From Pseudomonas wadenswilerensis (GTDB taxonomy: Bacteria; Pseudomonadota; Gammaproteobacteria; Pseudomonadales; Pseudomonadaceae): 64,000 nt of DNA. The notes under the pieces are model-generated. The model searched no databases. It saw only the letters and a program-made list of their open reading frames with translations, and had not been told where the DNA came from. How positions within the stretch are numbered: position 1 is the first letter of the stretch; every line of letters starts with the position of its first letter. The position numbers and the translations under genes are program-made. Positions 33,467 through 41,617 of this stretch are shown here, one piece after another. The DNA lies in assembly GCF_900497695.1 (NCBI RefSeq), contig NZ_UIDD01000011.1, positions 186,001 to 250,000 on the forward strand, written 5' to 3'.

Positions 33467-33820
33467 TCAATCGTCATCGGCGTCGTCAAAGTGAAATCGG
33501 TGTAACAATCGATGGGCAACAGGCGCCAGGATCAGACCGATGGTGGCAACAAATACCAGCCCGACGTACAAGCCGTAGCCGGCAAAGAACAGCTTGCCGC
33601 CGATACTCTCGGGCAGGATCACCGGCCCGACTCCGCCCAGCAGCAAAGTGGCGTTGAACACCGCATCGTGCCAGGGCACGTCTGGCTCGAAGTACAGATG
33701 GCCGAGCACACCGAAGAGGATCGAGCCGATCAGCATCAGGCAGGCTGCCAGGCCGTGACGCATCATGCGATAACTGAACTGACGGGAAGAAATGACCGGG
33801 TCCGTTCTGGATTCGTACAT
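33467..33820 (-). CDS. Small membrane protein of unknown function
   Basis: A 117-residue protein with three hydrophobic segments (LAACLMLIGSILFGVLGHLYF, FNATLLLGGVGPVI, GYGLYVGLVFVATIGLILAPVA) and an acidic/His-rich C-terminus (HRFHFDDADDD). Start at 33820 follows an AGGATG. I do not recognise a function. Confidence 0.72.
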   Translation of the reverse strand: MYESRTDPVISSRQFSYRMMRHGLAACLMLIGSILFGVLGHLYFEPDVPWHDAVFNATLLLGGVGPVILPESIGGKLFFAGYGLYVGLVFVATIGLILAPVAHRLLHRFHFDDADDD

Positions 33821-33895
33821 CCTCTGTGCTCCTGCAGCAAGGGGGGCCGCCCAGCATAGGCAACTTCAACTGGCGACCACAACCTTGGGGCAGGT

Positions 33896-34804
33896 TCAGC
33901 CCTGTGGATACTTCTGCAGATTGGCCATCATCTGCTGCAAGGCTTGCAAGCTGTCTTGCGGGTGCACAGCGTTGTCGAAGTTGCCGATCTGCTGCCAGTT
34001 CGCCGCAATATCGTCGGGTGAAAAGCCCTCGCGCGGGTCAAAGCCGACACCCAAGCTGCGTTCCCAGCGCACCTTGCCGACCCAGCCGCCGCCCACTTCA
34101 TACAGGCCGCCACTGTCCTGACAGTCGTCACTGCCCAGGTACACCACCAGCGGGCTGACCAGCTCCGGCTTGAGCTGTTCGAAGACCTGCGGCGGAATCA
34201 GTCCTTCGGTCATGCGCGTGCCGCCGGTGGGGGCAATGGCGTTGACCAGGATGCCATTCTTGCGCCCTTCAATGGCCAGGGTGCGGGTCAGGCCATACAG
34301 GCCAAGCTTGGCCGCGCCATAGTTGGCCTGGCCGAAGTTGCCATAGATGCCCGAGGTCGAGGCGGTGAAAATCACCCGCCCCCAGTTCTGCTCGCGCAGG
34401 TGTGGCCAGGCGGCGCGGGTGACTTTGTAGGCACCTTCAAGGTGAACCTGATAGACCTGCTCCCAGTCACTGTCCTCCATCTTGTGGAAGGTCTTGTCGC
34501 GCAGGATGCCGGCGTTGTTGATCACTACATCGACCCGGCCGAAGCTGTCCAGGGCCTGTTCGACAATGCGCTGACCGTCGGTGACCGAGTCATGGTTGGC
34601 CACTGCCGTACCACCCTCTTCGCGGATCTGCGCCACTACCCGGTCGGCGGCCGAGGCGCTGGCGCCTTCGCCATGGGTCGAACCACCCAGATCGTTGACC
34701 ACCACCCGGGCACCATGCCGGGCAAACAGCAGGGCATGGGCGCGGCCCAGGCCGCCGCCAGCGCCGGTGACAATCACCACTTTATCGTCCAAGCGAATCG
34801 TCAT
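33896..34804 (-). CDS. SDR-family dehydrogenase (3-hydroxyacyl-CoA dehydrogenase/MFE-2-like)
   Basis: A 302-residue short-chain dehydrogenase. The Rossmann motif is VTGAGGGLGRAHAL, followed by NNAGILRD and the catalytic Ser...Tyr-x3-Lys (STSGIYGNFGQANYGAAK). NDLGGSTHGEG and the FHKMEDSDW stretch resemble the dehydrogenase half of the peroxisomal multifunctional enzyme type 2, so the substrate may be a hydroxyacyl-CoA. It stands with an alpha/beta hydrolase upstream on the same strand. Confidence 0.85.
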   Translation of the reverse strand: MTIRLDDKVVIVTGAGGGLGRAHALLFARHGARVVVNDLGGSTHGEGASASAADRVVAQIREEGGTAVANHDSVTDGQRIVEQALDSFGRVDVVINNAGILRDKTFHKMEDSDWEQVYQVHLEGAYKVTRAAWPHLREQNWGRVIFTASTSGIYGNFGQANYGAAKLGLYGLTRTLAIEGRKNGILVNAIAPTGGTRMTEGLIPPQVFEQLKPELVSPLVVYLGSDDCQDSGGLYEVGGGWVGKVRWERSLGVGFDPREGFSPDDIAANWQQIGNFDNAVHPQDSLQALQQMMANLQKYPQG

Positions 34805-34935
34805 GCTCGTTTCCCCAGCAGAACAAAAGAGAGGGATGCCCGAGTGTCAGCCAGCACTGGCTGGCACACAATCAAGCGGGCAGGCGCTGAATGGCAGGCG
34901 ATAAGGCCGGGCGATGATTGCGCACACCGGGTCGC

Positions 34936-35841
34936 TCAGGACCAGGCGACTCTCTGCGGCACATTCACCAGGGGTTGCTCACGAAACGCCAGGTAATGGC
35001 GCAGCACCTGTACCGGTGCTTCAGTATGCGGATAGTGGCCAATGCCCTGGAGCATCACGGTGTTGGCATCGGGCACCAGCTCCTGATAGCGTTCGAGCAT
35101 ATGGATACCGGAAATCGGGTCGACCGCGCCGTTGATCAGCCGCAGCGGCACCCCGTCGGCCTGCAATGCACCGACCCAGCGCTCGCGGTGGGCGACCCGC
35201 TCGGGCAGGTAAGTGATCAGCTTGTGCAGGATGCGCGTGCCGCGGTTGGAGGCAATCAGGCTCCAGTAGTCGTCCAGCGCGCTTTCGCTGGGATGGGTGC
35301 AGGGCCCGTAGATCTGGGTGACGTTACGCACCAGATCATCGCGCCCGAACGAGCGCCCGACCAGCCAGCCCAGGCGGCTGAGCAACAGCTTCTGGATCAG
35401 CAGCGGCCGATGACGCTCGGGGAACAGACCACCATTGAGGAACACGCAACTGGCGATCTGCGCGCGGCCCTCGTGGTGGCGGGCGAGCAACTCCTGGGCG
35501 ACGCTGCCGCCATAATCATGCCCGAGCAGATGCACCGGCTGCTCGACCTGAAGATGCGCGAGCAATGCCTGCTGCAGGTCGGCCTGCTCCAGCAGGCTGT
35601 AATCATGGTGCAGCGGTTTGGCCGAGTCGCCAAAGCCGAGCATGTCACAGGCAATCACCCGAAAACGCTGGGCCAGGGGTGTCCACAGGTAATGCCAGTC
35701 CCAGCTGGCGGTGGGAAAGCCATGAATGAGCAGTAGCGGTTCGCCCTGCCCTGCGGTCCAGTAGCGGATGGTCTGGCCACGGAACGAGAAATTCAGGCCC
35801 CGGGTCCGCCAGACGCACAATGGAATTTCGGCCAAAGGCAT
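34936..35841 (-). CDS. Alpha/beta hydrolase
   Basis: A 301-residue hydrolase of the haloalkane dehalogenase/epoxide hydrolase-like group. HGFPTASWDWHYLW gives the oxyanion side, and LLGHDYGG carries the nucleophile Asp (GHDYG in place of GxSxG), with IGHYPHTEAP containing the catalytic His. The Asp nucleophile suggests an epoxide hydrolase or dehalogenase rather than an esterase. The ATG at 35841 was chosen because the longer N-terminal version lacks family-like sequence; its ribosome binding site is weak. Confidence 0.83.
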   Translation of the reverse strand: MPLAEIPLCVWRTRGLNFSFRGQTIRYWTAGQGEPLLLIHGFPTASWDWHYLWTPLAQRFRVIACDMLGFGDSAKPLHHDYSLLEQADLQQALLAHLQVEQPVHLLGHDYGGSVAQELLARHHEGRAQIASCVFLNGGLFPERHRPLLIQKLLLSRLGWLVGRSFGRDDLVRNVTQIYGPCTHPSESALDDYWSLIASNRGTRILHKLITYLPERVAHRERWVGALQADGVPLRLINGAVDPISGIHMLERYQELVPDANTVMLQGIGHYPHTEAPVQVLRHYLAFREQPLVNVPQRVAWS

Positions 35842-36026
35842 CACAGTGGTCCCGGTAGGTTGTAGGTAGTCGTGTTGGGCAAGGCATCGGCTGCGATCAT
35901 TGCAATCACCTCGGCACATTCGTGTGCTCTACTGATCGACAGTCTAGTCAGGCAGGCCCGCCCGAGAGTTGCGTTCGCAGCCAGCTTATTGACCTTGGGA
36001 GTCAGCAAGCAAAATAGCGAGGTGAA

Positions 36027-36713
36027 TCACAACAGCAAAGTCAGCAAGGGCGCGGCGAAGAGGTTGAGCAGGCCGGTCAGGACCATGACCAGGCCGGCCA
36101 CCGACCCCTCCTCGCCCCCCACCTCATGAGCGCGGCTGACGCCCGCCCCATGCGCGCCGACGCCAAACAGCGCGCCACGGGCCAATGGCGTGCGCAGCGG
36201 CAGGTACTTGAGCAGCACGCCACCGAACATTGCCCCCAGCACCCCGGTAAACATCACGAACACCGCGGTCAACTCCGGCACGCCGCCCAGGTCCTTGGCC
36301 AGCGGCATGGCAAAGGGCGTGGTGATCGAGCGCGGCACCAGCGACAGGCTGACCGAGCTGTCCAGCGCCAACAGGTGCGCCAGGCCCCAGGAACTGCCGA
36401 TCGATGCCGCACTGCCGACCAGCATGCCCAGGGTCAGGGCCGGCCAGTGGCGGGCGAGCAAGGCGCGCTGTTGCCAGATCGGCACGGCAAAGGCCACGGT
36501 GACCGGGCCCAGCACCGACATCAGCCAGTGGGTGTTGCGCGCATATTCGGCATAGGCGGTATGCAGGGGCACGGCAATCGCCAGCAGCACAGCCGGTACC
36601 AGAATCAACGGTGACAGCAGGTAGCGCCCGGTGCGCCGGTACAACCAGCGACTGCCCAGATAAGCCAGCAGGGTCAGGGCCAGCCAGAACAGTGGCATCG
36701 GCTCAAGCGTCAT
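36027..36713 (-). CDS. LrgB/CidB-family membrane protein
   Basis: A 228-residue integral membrane protein with about seven helices. VPRSITTPFAMPLAKDLGG and FGVGAHGAGVSRAHEVG are LrgB/CidB family signatures. With the LrgA-like gene upstream (11-base overlap) it forms a holin-like pair linked to control of murein hydrolases or of pyruvate/overflow transport. Regulated in many bacteria by a LysR regulator; one lies divergent at 37186. Confidence 0.9.
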   Translation of the reverse strand: MTLEPMPLFWLALTLLAYLGSRWLYRRTGRYLLSPLILVPAVLLAIAVPLHTAYAEYARNTHWLMSVLGPVTVAFAVPIWQQRALLARHWPALTLGMLVGSAASIGSSWGLAHLLALDSSVSLSLVPRSITTPFAMPLAKDLGGVPELTAVFVMFTGVLGAMFGGVLLKYLPLRTPLARGALFGVGAHGAGVSRAHEVGGEEGSVAGLVMVLTGLLNLFAAPLLTLLL

Positions 36714-37089
36714 GACGCAACCTCCAGCGGCAGATCCACTCCACCGTCACCGCCGTCACCACCATCACCAGCAAGGTACTGACACCAATCACCAGCAAGA
36801 TCCGCCAGCCTTCATCGCGCAGCAGGCTGCCGTAATCGAGCAGGCTCATCAGCGCCGGAATGAAGAACAGCAGCATCTCGGCCATCAGCACCCCGGCCCC
36901 CAGTTGCAACATGGCCGGCTTGAGCACGCCAACGGCAAACAGCAGCAACAGCAGCGCCAGGCCGATCACCCCGCCCGGAATCGGCCAGGCCAACCAGGCG
37001 GCCAATACGCCACCAACCTTGTAAAGAGCAAGCAACACCGCAAGCTCGGCGAGCAGGCGGACAAATCGGTTAAACGCAGGGGGTTTCAT
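36703..37089 (-). CDS. LrgA/CidA-family holin-like protein
   Basis: A 128-residue membrane protein with about four helices. FRVRLLAELAVLLALYKVGG-like sequence near the N-terminus, PIPGGVIGLALLLLLF and FFIPALMSLLDYGSLL fit LrgA/CidA. It is the first gene of the pair with the LrgB-like protein and faces the LysR gene across a 96-base gap containing a palindrome. Confidence 0.9.
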   Translation of the reverse strand: MKPPAFNRFVRLLAELAVLLALYKVGGVLAAWLAWPIPGGVIGLALLLLLFAVGVLKPAMLQLGAGVLMAEMLLFFIPALMSLLDYGSLLRDEGWRILLVIGVSTLLVMVVTAVTVEWICRWRLRHDA

Positions 37090-37163
37090 CGCAGGGATCC
37101 TCTCAGGCCTTCATTTTAAAAGCCCGCTCCCCACGCCAAAAGCGAATTGTTAGACTACCAACT

Positions 37164-37178
37164 ATTCCAAATTGGAAT
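37164..37178. promoter_or_regulatory. Perfect 15-base palindrome before the LysR start
   Basis: ATTCCAA-A-TTGGAAT, placed 7 bases before the LysR ATG and 75 bases before the LrgA-like start. It fits a LysR-type autoregulatory site and may cover the ribosome binding region. Confidence 0.5.
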
Positions 37179-37185
37179 TCAGGCA

Positions 37186-38073
37186 ATGGAATTCAAACAG
37201 CTACGCAGCTTTCTCGAAGTGGTGCACCGCGGCGGCTTTACCCAGGCCGCGCTGACCTTGCACATCAGCCAGTCCGCAGTGAGCAAGCAGGTCGCCCAAC
37301 TGGAACAGGACCTGGGGGTGCCGCTGTTGGAGCGTCAGGGTTCGCAACTGCACCTGACCGCCGCTGGCAAAATCGTCCTTGAGCGCGGTGAAGCCATGCT
37401 ACGCCTGCGCCAGGAGCTGCTCAGCGAACTGGATGATCTCAGCCAGCTGGCCCGCGGCGAATTGCGCCTGGGCTTGCCGTTACTGGGCAGTGACGCGCTA
37501 TTCGCCCGGTTGTTCGCCGAATACCGGCGGCGCTATCCGAACATCAGCATTCAACTGTTCGAAGGCGGTAGCCGCAGTGTCGAGCAAGCAGTGCTCAGCG
37601 GCGAACTGGAACTGGGCGGCAGCCTGACGCCCAGCGACCCGGTCTTCGCCTACCAGCCGTTCTGCAACGAGCCCCTCGACGCCCTGTTGCCCACCGATCA
37701 CCCGTTGGCGGCCGCCGGCCGGGTCAGCCTGGCACAACTGGCCGATACACCGTTCCTGCTCTATCAGCGCAGTTTCGTGCTCAATGACCGTTTGCTCAGT
37801 GCTTGCCAGCAGTCGGGCTTCACGCCCAGGGAAGGTGGGCGCAGCGGCCAGGCCGACTTTCTCGCCGCACTGGTGGCGGCAGGCCAAGGCGTGGTGCTGT
37901 TACCGAGTGTGGTTGCCCGAGGCCTGGAGCGGCCCGGGGTGGTGCGTCTGGCATTGAGCCAACCGACGGACCTGCGCTGGGACATTGCCTTTATCTGGCG
38001 CCAGGGCGCCTACCTATCGCGTGCCGCCCAGGCCTGGCTGCAGCTGCTGCGCGAGCAGCCACAGCCGCAGTGA
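37186..38073 (+). CDS. LysR-family regulator, likely controlling the cidAB-like pair
   Basis: A 295-residue regulator starting at the ATG at 37186 (the family begins MEFKQLRSFLEVVHRGGF). The winged helix spans FTQAALTLHISQSAVSKQVAQLEQDL. The remainder is a LysR effector domain. It is divergent from the LrgA-like gene, an arrangement typical of CidR and cidAB. The effector is unknown. Confidence 0.88.
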   Translation: MEFKQLRSFLEVVHRGGFTQAALTLHISQSAVSKQVAQLEQDLGVPLLERQGSQLHLTAAGKIVLERGEAMLRLRQELLSELDDLSQLARGELRLGLPLLGSDALFARLFAEYRRRYPNISIQLFEGGSRSVEQAVLSGELELGGSLTPSDPVFAYQPFCNEPLDALLPTDHPLAAAGRVSLAQLADTPFLLYQRSFVLNDRLLSACQQSGFTPREGGRSGQADFLAALVAAGQGVVLLPSVVARGLERPGVVRLALSQPTDLRWDIAFIWRQGAYLSRAAQAWLQLLREQPQPQ

Positions 38074-38529
38074 TCAGCCGCGCAGTTTTTCCACCAGCTC
38101 GGCAATCCAGGGCTCTGCGTCGGTTTCCGGAGTAACGGTTTCGCTGGCATCCAGGCGCAGCATCGGCAGCACTTCCACCAGGCCCATCTCGGCGAACAGT
38201 TCACGCAGTTGCTCACCGCCGCCGCAGAAGGTGTCGCCGTAGCAGGAGTCGCCCAGGCCGATCACCGCGCCTTTGAGTCCGCGCCACTCGGCGGGCAGCA
38301 CGTCACGGATTGCACTGAACAGCGGCATGATGTTGTCCGGCAGCTCACCCATGCCGGTGGTCGAGGTTACGGCCAGAAATGCCTGGGGGGCAAAACCCTG
38401 AATGTCCTGCAAGGTCGCCCGGTTAGCGTGCCAGGCCTCGAAACCTGCTTGTTTGAGCAACTTCTCGGCATGCCGGGCGACTTCTTCGGCGGTGCCGTAT
38501 ACCGAACCGGAAAGGATGGCGACTTTCAT
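38074..38529 (-). CDS. Flavodoxin (MioC-like)
   Basis: A 151-residue FMN electron carrier. SGSVYGTAEEVARHAEKLL is the phosphate-binding loop, and TSTTGMGELPDN and GLGDSCYGDTFCGGGEQLRELF complete the flavin site. The ATG at 38529 begins the family's usual N-terminus; the ribosome binding site is weak. It converges with the LysR gene immediately (no gap) and is divergent from the LOV gene. Confidence 0.9.
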   Translation of the reverse strand: MKVAILSGSVYGTAEEVARHAEKLLKQAGFEAWHANRATLQDIQGFAPQAFLAVTSTTGMGELPDNIMPLFSAIRDVLPAEWRGLKGAVIGLGDSCYGDTFCGGGEQLRELFAEMGLVEVLPMLRLDASETVTPETDAEPWIAELVEKLRG

Positions 38530-38598
38530 AGAGGTTTCCGAAACTGAGTAAAAACGTAGGATACTAGCATCCGGCACTGGCAAAAGGCCTTAATCTGC

Positions 38599-38610
38599 CG
38601 CTGTACAGCG
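38599..38610. promoter_or_regulatory. 12-base palindrome at the LOV promoter
   Basis: CGCTGTACAGCG is fully symmetrical. It lies about where a -35 would be for the TAGAAT at 38624-38629, so it could be the operator of a MerR-type regulator such as the LitR-like protein encoded nearby. Inference from position only. Confidence 0.45.
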
Positions 38611-38671
38611 ACGGTCAATCTACTAGAATCAGCCAGCATGCCCGATCTACAGCCCTTGCGGACCTAACAAG

Positions 38672-39133
38672 ATGATCAATGCCACACTGCTGCAGCGCAT
38701 GATTGACGCCTCCAACGACGGGATCGTGGTGGCTGAACAGGAAGGCGATGACGACACTATCCTGATCTACGTGAATCCGGCCTTCGAGCGCCTGACCGGC
38801 TACGACGCCAACGACATCCTCTACCGCGACTGCCGTTTCCTGCAGAACGATGATCGCGACCAGGACGCCCGCGCACTGATTCGCCAGGCGATCAAGGATG
38901 GCCTGCCAAGCCGGGAAATCCTGCGCAACTACCGCAAGGACGGCAGCGCGTTCTGGAACGAACTGTCGATTACCCCAGTACTCAACGAAGCCGACAGGCG
39001 CAAATACTTCATCGGCATCCAGAAGGATGTCAGCCGCCAGGTCGAAGCCGAACTGCGGGTGATCGCGCTTGAGCGCCAACTGGCCGAGGCCCAAGCGCGC
39101 ATCGCTGCGCTGGAAGCCGACCAACGGTCTTAA
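38672..39133 (+). CDS. Short LOV-domain blue-light photoreceptor
   Basis: A 153-residue protein consisting of one LOV/PAS domain and a short helical C-terminus. The photoactive cysteine is Cys54 in YRDCRFLQNDDRDQ, which forms the flavin adduct in blue light. DASNDGIVVAEQEGDD and KDGSAFWNELSITPV match the P. putida short LOV proteins (PpSB1-LOV). There is no output domain, so it probably acts by protein contact, likely with the LitR-type regulator two genes away. Confidence 0.92.
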   Translation: MINATLLQRMIDASNDGIVVAEQEGDDDTILIYVNPAFERLTGYDANDILYRDCRFLQNDDRDQDARALIRQAIKDGLPSREILRNYRKDGSAFWNELSITPVLNEADRRKYFIGIQKDVSRQVEAELRVIALERQLAEAQARIAALEADQRS

Positions 39134-39201
39134 CAAACGCGCCGTTTGGTTGTCCATGACGCTGAAGAAACGCATTCACGATTGTAACTTCGAGTTCGAC
39201 C

Positions 39202-39819
39202 ATGCAAGCAGATGCCCTTCTGACCCAGGATGAACTGGACTTCATCCGCTCCATGCAGCACGCGCCTCAGCCCATCCCGGCTGAACCGGCGTCGCGCCTG
39301 CTGGTCAATGGCGGCAGCGAAATCAAGAACCTGCTGACCCGGCTGATCGCCGACGAGCAGGTGACCCTGCAGGCACAGTTCAACAACCAGCAGATGACCT
39401 TCCCGCTGCAACTGGTCGAAGACGAGTTCCATGCCCTGCACCTGCAACTGGGTGCACCGAACATCTATGAAGAAGGCGCCGTGGTCCGACCCTGGCGCCT
39501 GACGCTTGAGCAACCGGTTGCCCTGGAGGACGAACTGGGCTTGAGCACCGGTTTGTGGGTCAGGGAAATTTCGTTCAAGGGTGTGCTGCTGGAAGTGCGC
39601 GAGCAACCCGAACCGCCCAGGCACTTCGATCTCTGGTTCAGCCCCGACGGCGATGCCCCCATTGCCCTGCACGGCACCCTGCAACGGCGCACCGGCGAAC
39701 ATCTGGCCGCCTACAACCTGGGCCAGAGCCTGCCGGCAGAAATCGAGCGCTTACGCGAATACATCCTCCAGGCCCACCGCCGCACCCACCCCGAGCTGCA
39801 CCCTCAAGAATCCAGGTGA
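39202..39819 (+). CDS. Possible PilZ-like protein between LOV and LitR-type genes
   Basis: A 205-residue soluble protein. VREISFKGVLLEV resembles the D/NxSxxG motif of PilZ c-di-GMP receptors, and RPWR in VVRPWRLTL could be a degenerate RxxxR. An alpha-helical N-terminus (DELDFIRSMQHA) and C-terminus flank it. This is only a likeness. It starts 68 bases after the LOV gene and its 3' end overlaps the convergent LitR-type gene by 16 bases. Confidence 0.5.
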   Translation: MQADALLTQDELDFIRSMQHAPQPIPAEPASRLLVNGGSEIKNLLTRLIADEQVTLQAQFNNQQMTFPLQLVEDEFHALHLQLGAPNIYEEGAVVRPWRLTLEQPVALEDELGLSTGLWVREISFKGVLLEVREQPEPPRHFDLWFSPDGDAPIALHGTLQRRTGEHLAAYNLGQSLPAEIERLREYILQAHRRTHPELHPQESR

Positions 39820-40754
39820 CCGGCCAGGTATTGCTGCAGTCGCCGACGCATCAACCGACCTTCACTGCCCAGGCACGCGACTTGCGAACCCATCAGGCTA
39901 TCCTGAGCCAGGTCCGCTGCCTCCCCCGCCAGCAATAACGGGCATTCCAGGGCCAGCGCCAGGCGCGCCAGGCGCTTGGGCAAGTCACTGGCCGGTGGAT
40001 GGTTGGAAAACAGCACCAAGGCATGGGGCGTCATGCGCTCGCAGACCAGGCTCAACTCTTCCAGGGGCTGGCCAAGGCCGAGCACGCTGATGGCGATTTC
40101 ACTGGTGCCGAGCAACAGCGCCGCCACCAGCAACTCCAGCTCGCGGCACTGGCCGGGGATCGCTGCCAGCACCACGCGCACTTCTTGCTGCTCGCGCGCC
40201 AGTTGCAAACGCTGCAACACCCGTCCACGCAGGAAACTGTCGAGGAACAGCCATTCACTGGCCTGGCCGAAGGCTTCGTGGGTACTGCGCAGCTCCTGCC
40301 AGACCGGCATAAGGATGTCCTGGAATGCCACCAGCTGTGGATAACTGCTGAATACCTGGCCATAGACCTGCTCCAGACGACGCTCATCAAATGCCCTGAC
40401 CGATTGGCGCAACTGCGCTTGCCACTGAATGAAGTCGGCCTGTGATTCGTCGCTGCGCTGCGGCTGGTTTTCGACCTTGAGGTTCTGGCTTTTGGCGAGG
40501 ATGCGTCCCACTTTGCTGACTGCGACACCGCGCTCGATCCAGCCGAGGATGCTGCGCACCTCGTCGATATCCGCTTGCGAGTACAAACGGTGCCCACTTT
40601 CGGTGCGCGTGGGCTGAATCAGCCCATAACGGCGCTCCCAGGCCCGCAGGGTAACCGGGTTGATGCCGGTCATGCGGGAGACTTCGCGGATCGGGAACAG
40701 TTCTTCGTGGTCGAGCTCAGGCGTACTCAATGAAGGCTGGTCAGGTTCGATCAT
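39804..40754 (-). CDS. MerR-family regulator, class II LitR/CarH-like (light response)
   Basis: A 316-residue regulator. A MerR helix-turn-helix (PIREVSRMTGINPVTLRAWERRYG at about 21-44) leads into a four-helix and cobalamin-domain-like C-terminus. In B12-binding LitR/CarH the motif is like GxxHELG, but here it reads GQCRELE (201-207), so the His ligand is gone and cobalamin is probably not bound. Class II LitR proteins of P. putida (PplR) work instead with the short LOV protein, which fits the neighbour here. The ATG at 40754 gives a normal N-terminus. Confidence 0.85.
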   Translation of the reverse strand: MIEPDQPSLSTPELDHEELFPIREVSRMTGINPVTLRAWERRYGLIQPTRTESGHRLYSQADIDEVRSILGWIERGVAVSKVGRILAKSQNLKVENQPQRSDESQADFIQWQAQLRQSVRAFDERRLEQVYGQVFSSYPQLVAFQDILMPVWQELRSTHEAFGQASEWLFLDSFLRGRVLQRLQLAREQQEVRVVLAAIPGQCRELELLVAALLLGTSEIAISVLGLGQPLEELSLVCERMTPHALVLFSNHPPASDLPKRLARLALALECPLLLAGEAADLAQDSLMGSQVACLGSEGRLMRRRLQQYLAGHLDS

Positions 40755-40887
40755 TGCCGGGAAACCGCGAGTTTGTGGGCCAACGGGCATTCTACTCCGC
40801 CTGCCGCGAGCACTACCATTGGCATTTCTCTCAGGTTGGCGACCGCCAGCACTGACGGGTCAGCTTATTTAAGGAATAATCCGCGCC

Positions 40888-40910
40888 CGATTCTTGCATC
40901 GATTCTTGCA
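40888..40910. promoter_or_regulatory. Tandem 11-base direct repeat
   Basis: CGATTCTTGCA occurs at 40888-40898 and 40900-40910, upstream of the ABM-domain gene and of the LitR-type gene. TTGCA/TGCAA within it also forms an inverted pair (40894-40911). It may be an operator. Confidence 0.4.
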
Positions 40911-40992
40911 AAGAAGCGAATGCCACCCATCACCCCGGGCGGCGTTCAAGCGGTAGGCCTACCCGCCACGCCCAGTTGCCAGGAGATATACC

Positions 40993-41562
40993 ATGTCTAC
41001 CCCACCCGTAACCCTGATGGTTACCCGCCGCGTCGCCGATGGTCGCTACCAGGACCTGATGGCCTGGCTGCACGAAGGCGAACAGCTGGCCACCGACTTT
41101 CCCGGCTACCTGGGCTCAGGCGTGCTCGCCCCGCCCCCGCAAGGCGATGAGTTCCAGATCATCTTCCGCTTCACCAACGAACAGACCATGCACGCCTGGG
41201 AGCACTCGGCCTCACGCAAGGCCTGGCTGGACCGTGGCAATGGCCTGTTCGCCGAGCCGTTGGAACAGCGGGTCAGCGGCCTGGAAGGCTGGTTCGGCAG
41301 TAACCCGGTGCAGCGCCCGCCGCGCTGGAAGCAGGCGGTGGCGATCTGGCTGGCGTTCTTTCCGGTGTCGCTGCTGTTCAATCTGCTGTTCGGCCACTGG
41401 CTGGGCGCGCTGGACCTGGTGCCGCGCATCCTCCTCAGCACCCTGGGCCTGACGCCGCTGATGGTGTATTTCTTCATTCCGCTGTCGACCCGCCTGCTGG
41501 CCAACTGGCTGAACGCCAGCCCAACCCGCCCGGGGCCTCAGGGCGCGCGCAATCCCGCCTAG
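40993..41562 (+). CDS. Antibiotic biosynthesis monooxygenase (ABM)-domain membrane protein
   Basis: A 189-residue protein. The N-terminal 100 residues look like an ABM/dimeric alpha-beta-barrel domain (VTLMVTRRVADGRYQDLMAWL, FPGYLGSGVLAPP, FRFTNEQTMHAWEHSASRKAWL). Two hydrophobic helices follow (AVAIWLAFFPVSLLFNLLFG, LLSTLGLTPLMVYFFIPL). GGAGATATACC precedes the ATG. The function is unknown; its placement beside the light-response genes suggests possible light control. Confidence 0.78.
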   Translation: MSTPPVTLMVTRRVADGRYQDLMAWLHEGEQLATDFPGYLGSGVLAPPPQGDEFQIIFRFTNEQTMHAWEHSASRKAWLDRGNGLFAEPLEQRVSGLEGWFGSNPVQRPPRWKQAVAIWLAFFPVSLLFNLLFGHWLGALDLVPRILLSTLGLTPLMVYFFIPLSTRLLANWLNASPTRPGPQGARNPA

Positions 41563-41617
41563 TTCGGGTATGCTGGGGGTTATCCAAGCGAACCAGTAAA
41601 AGTTGACCGCCCCCACC

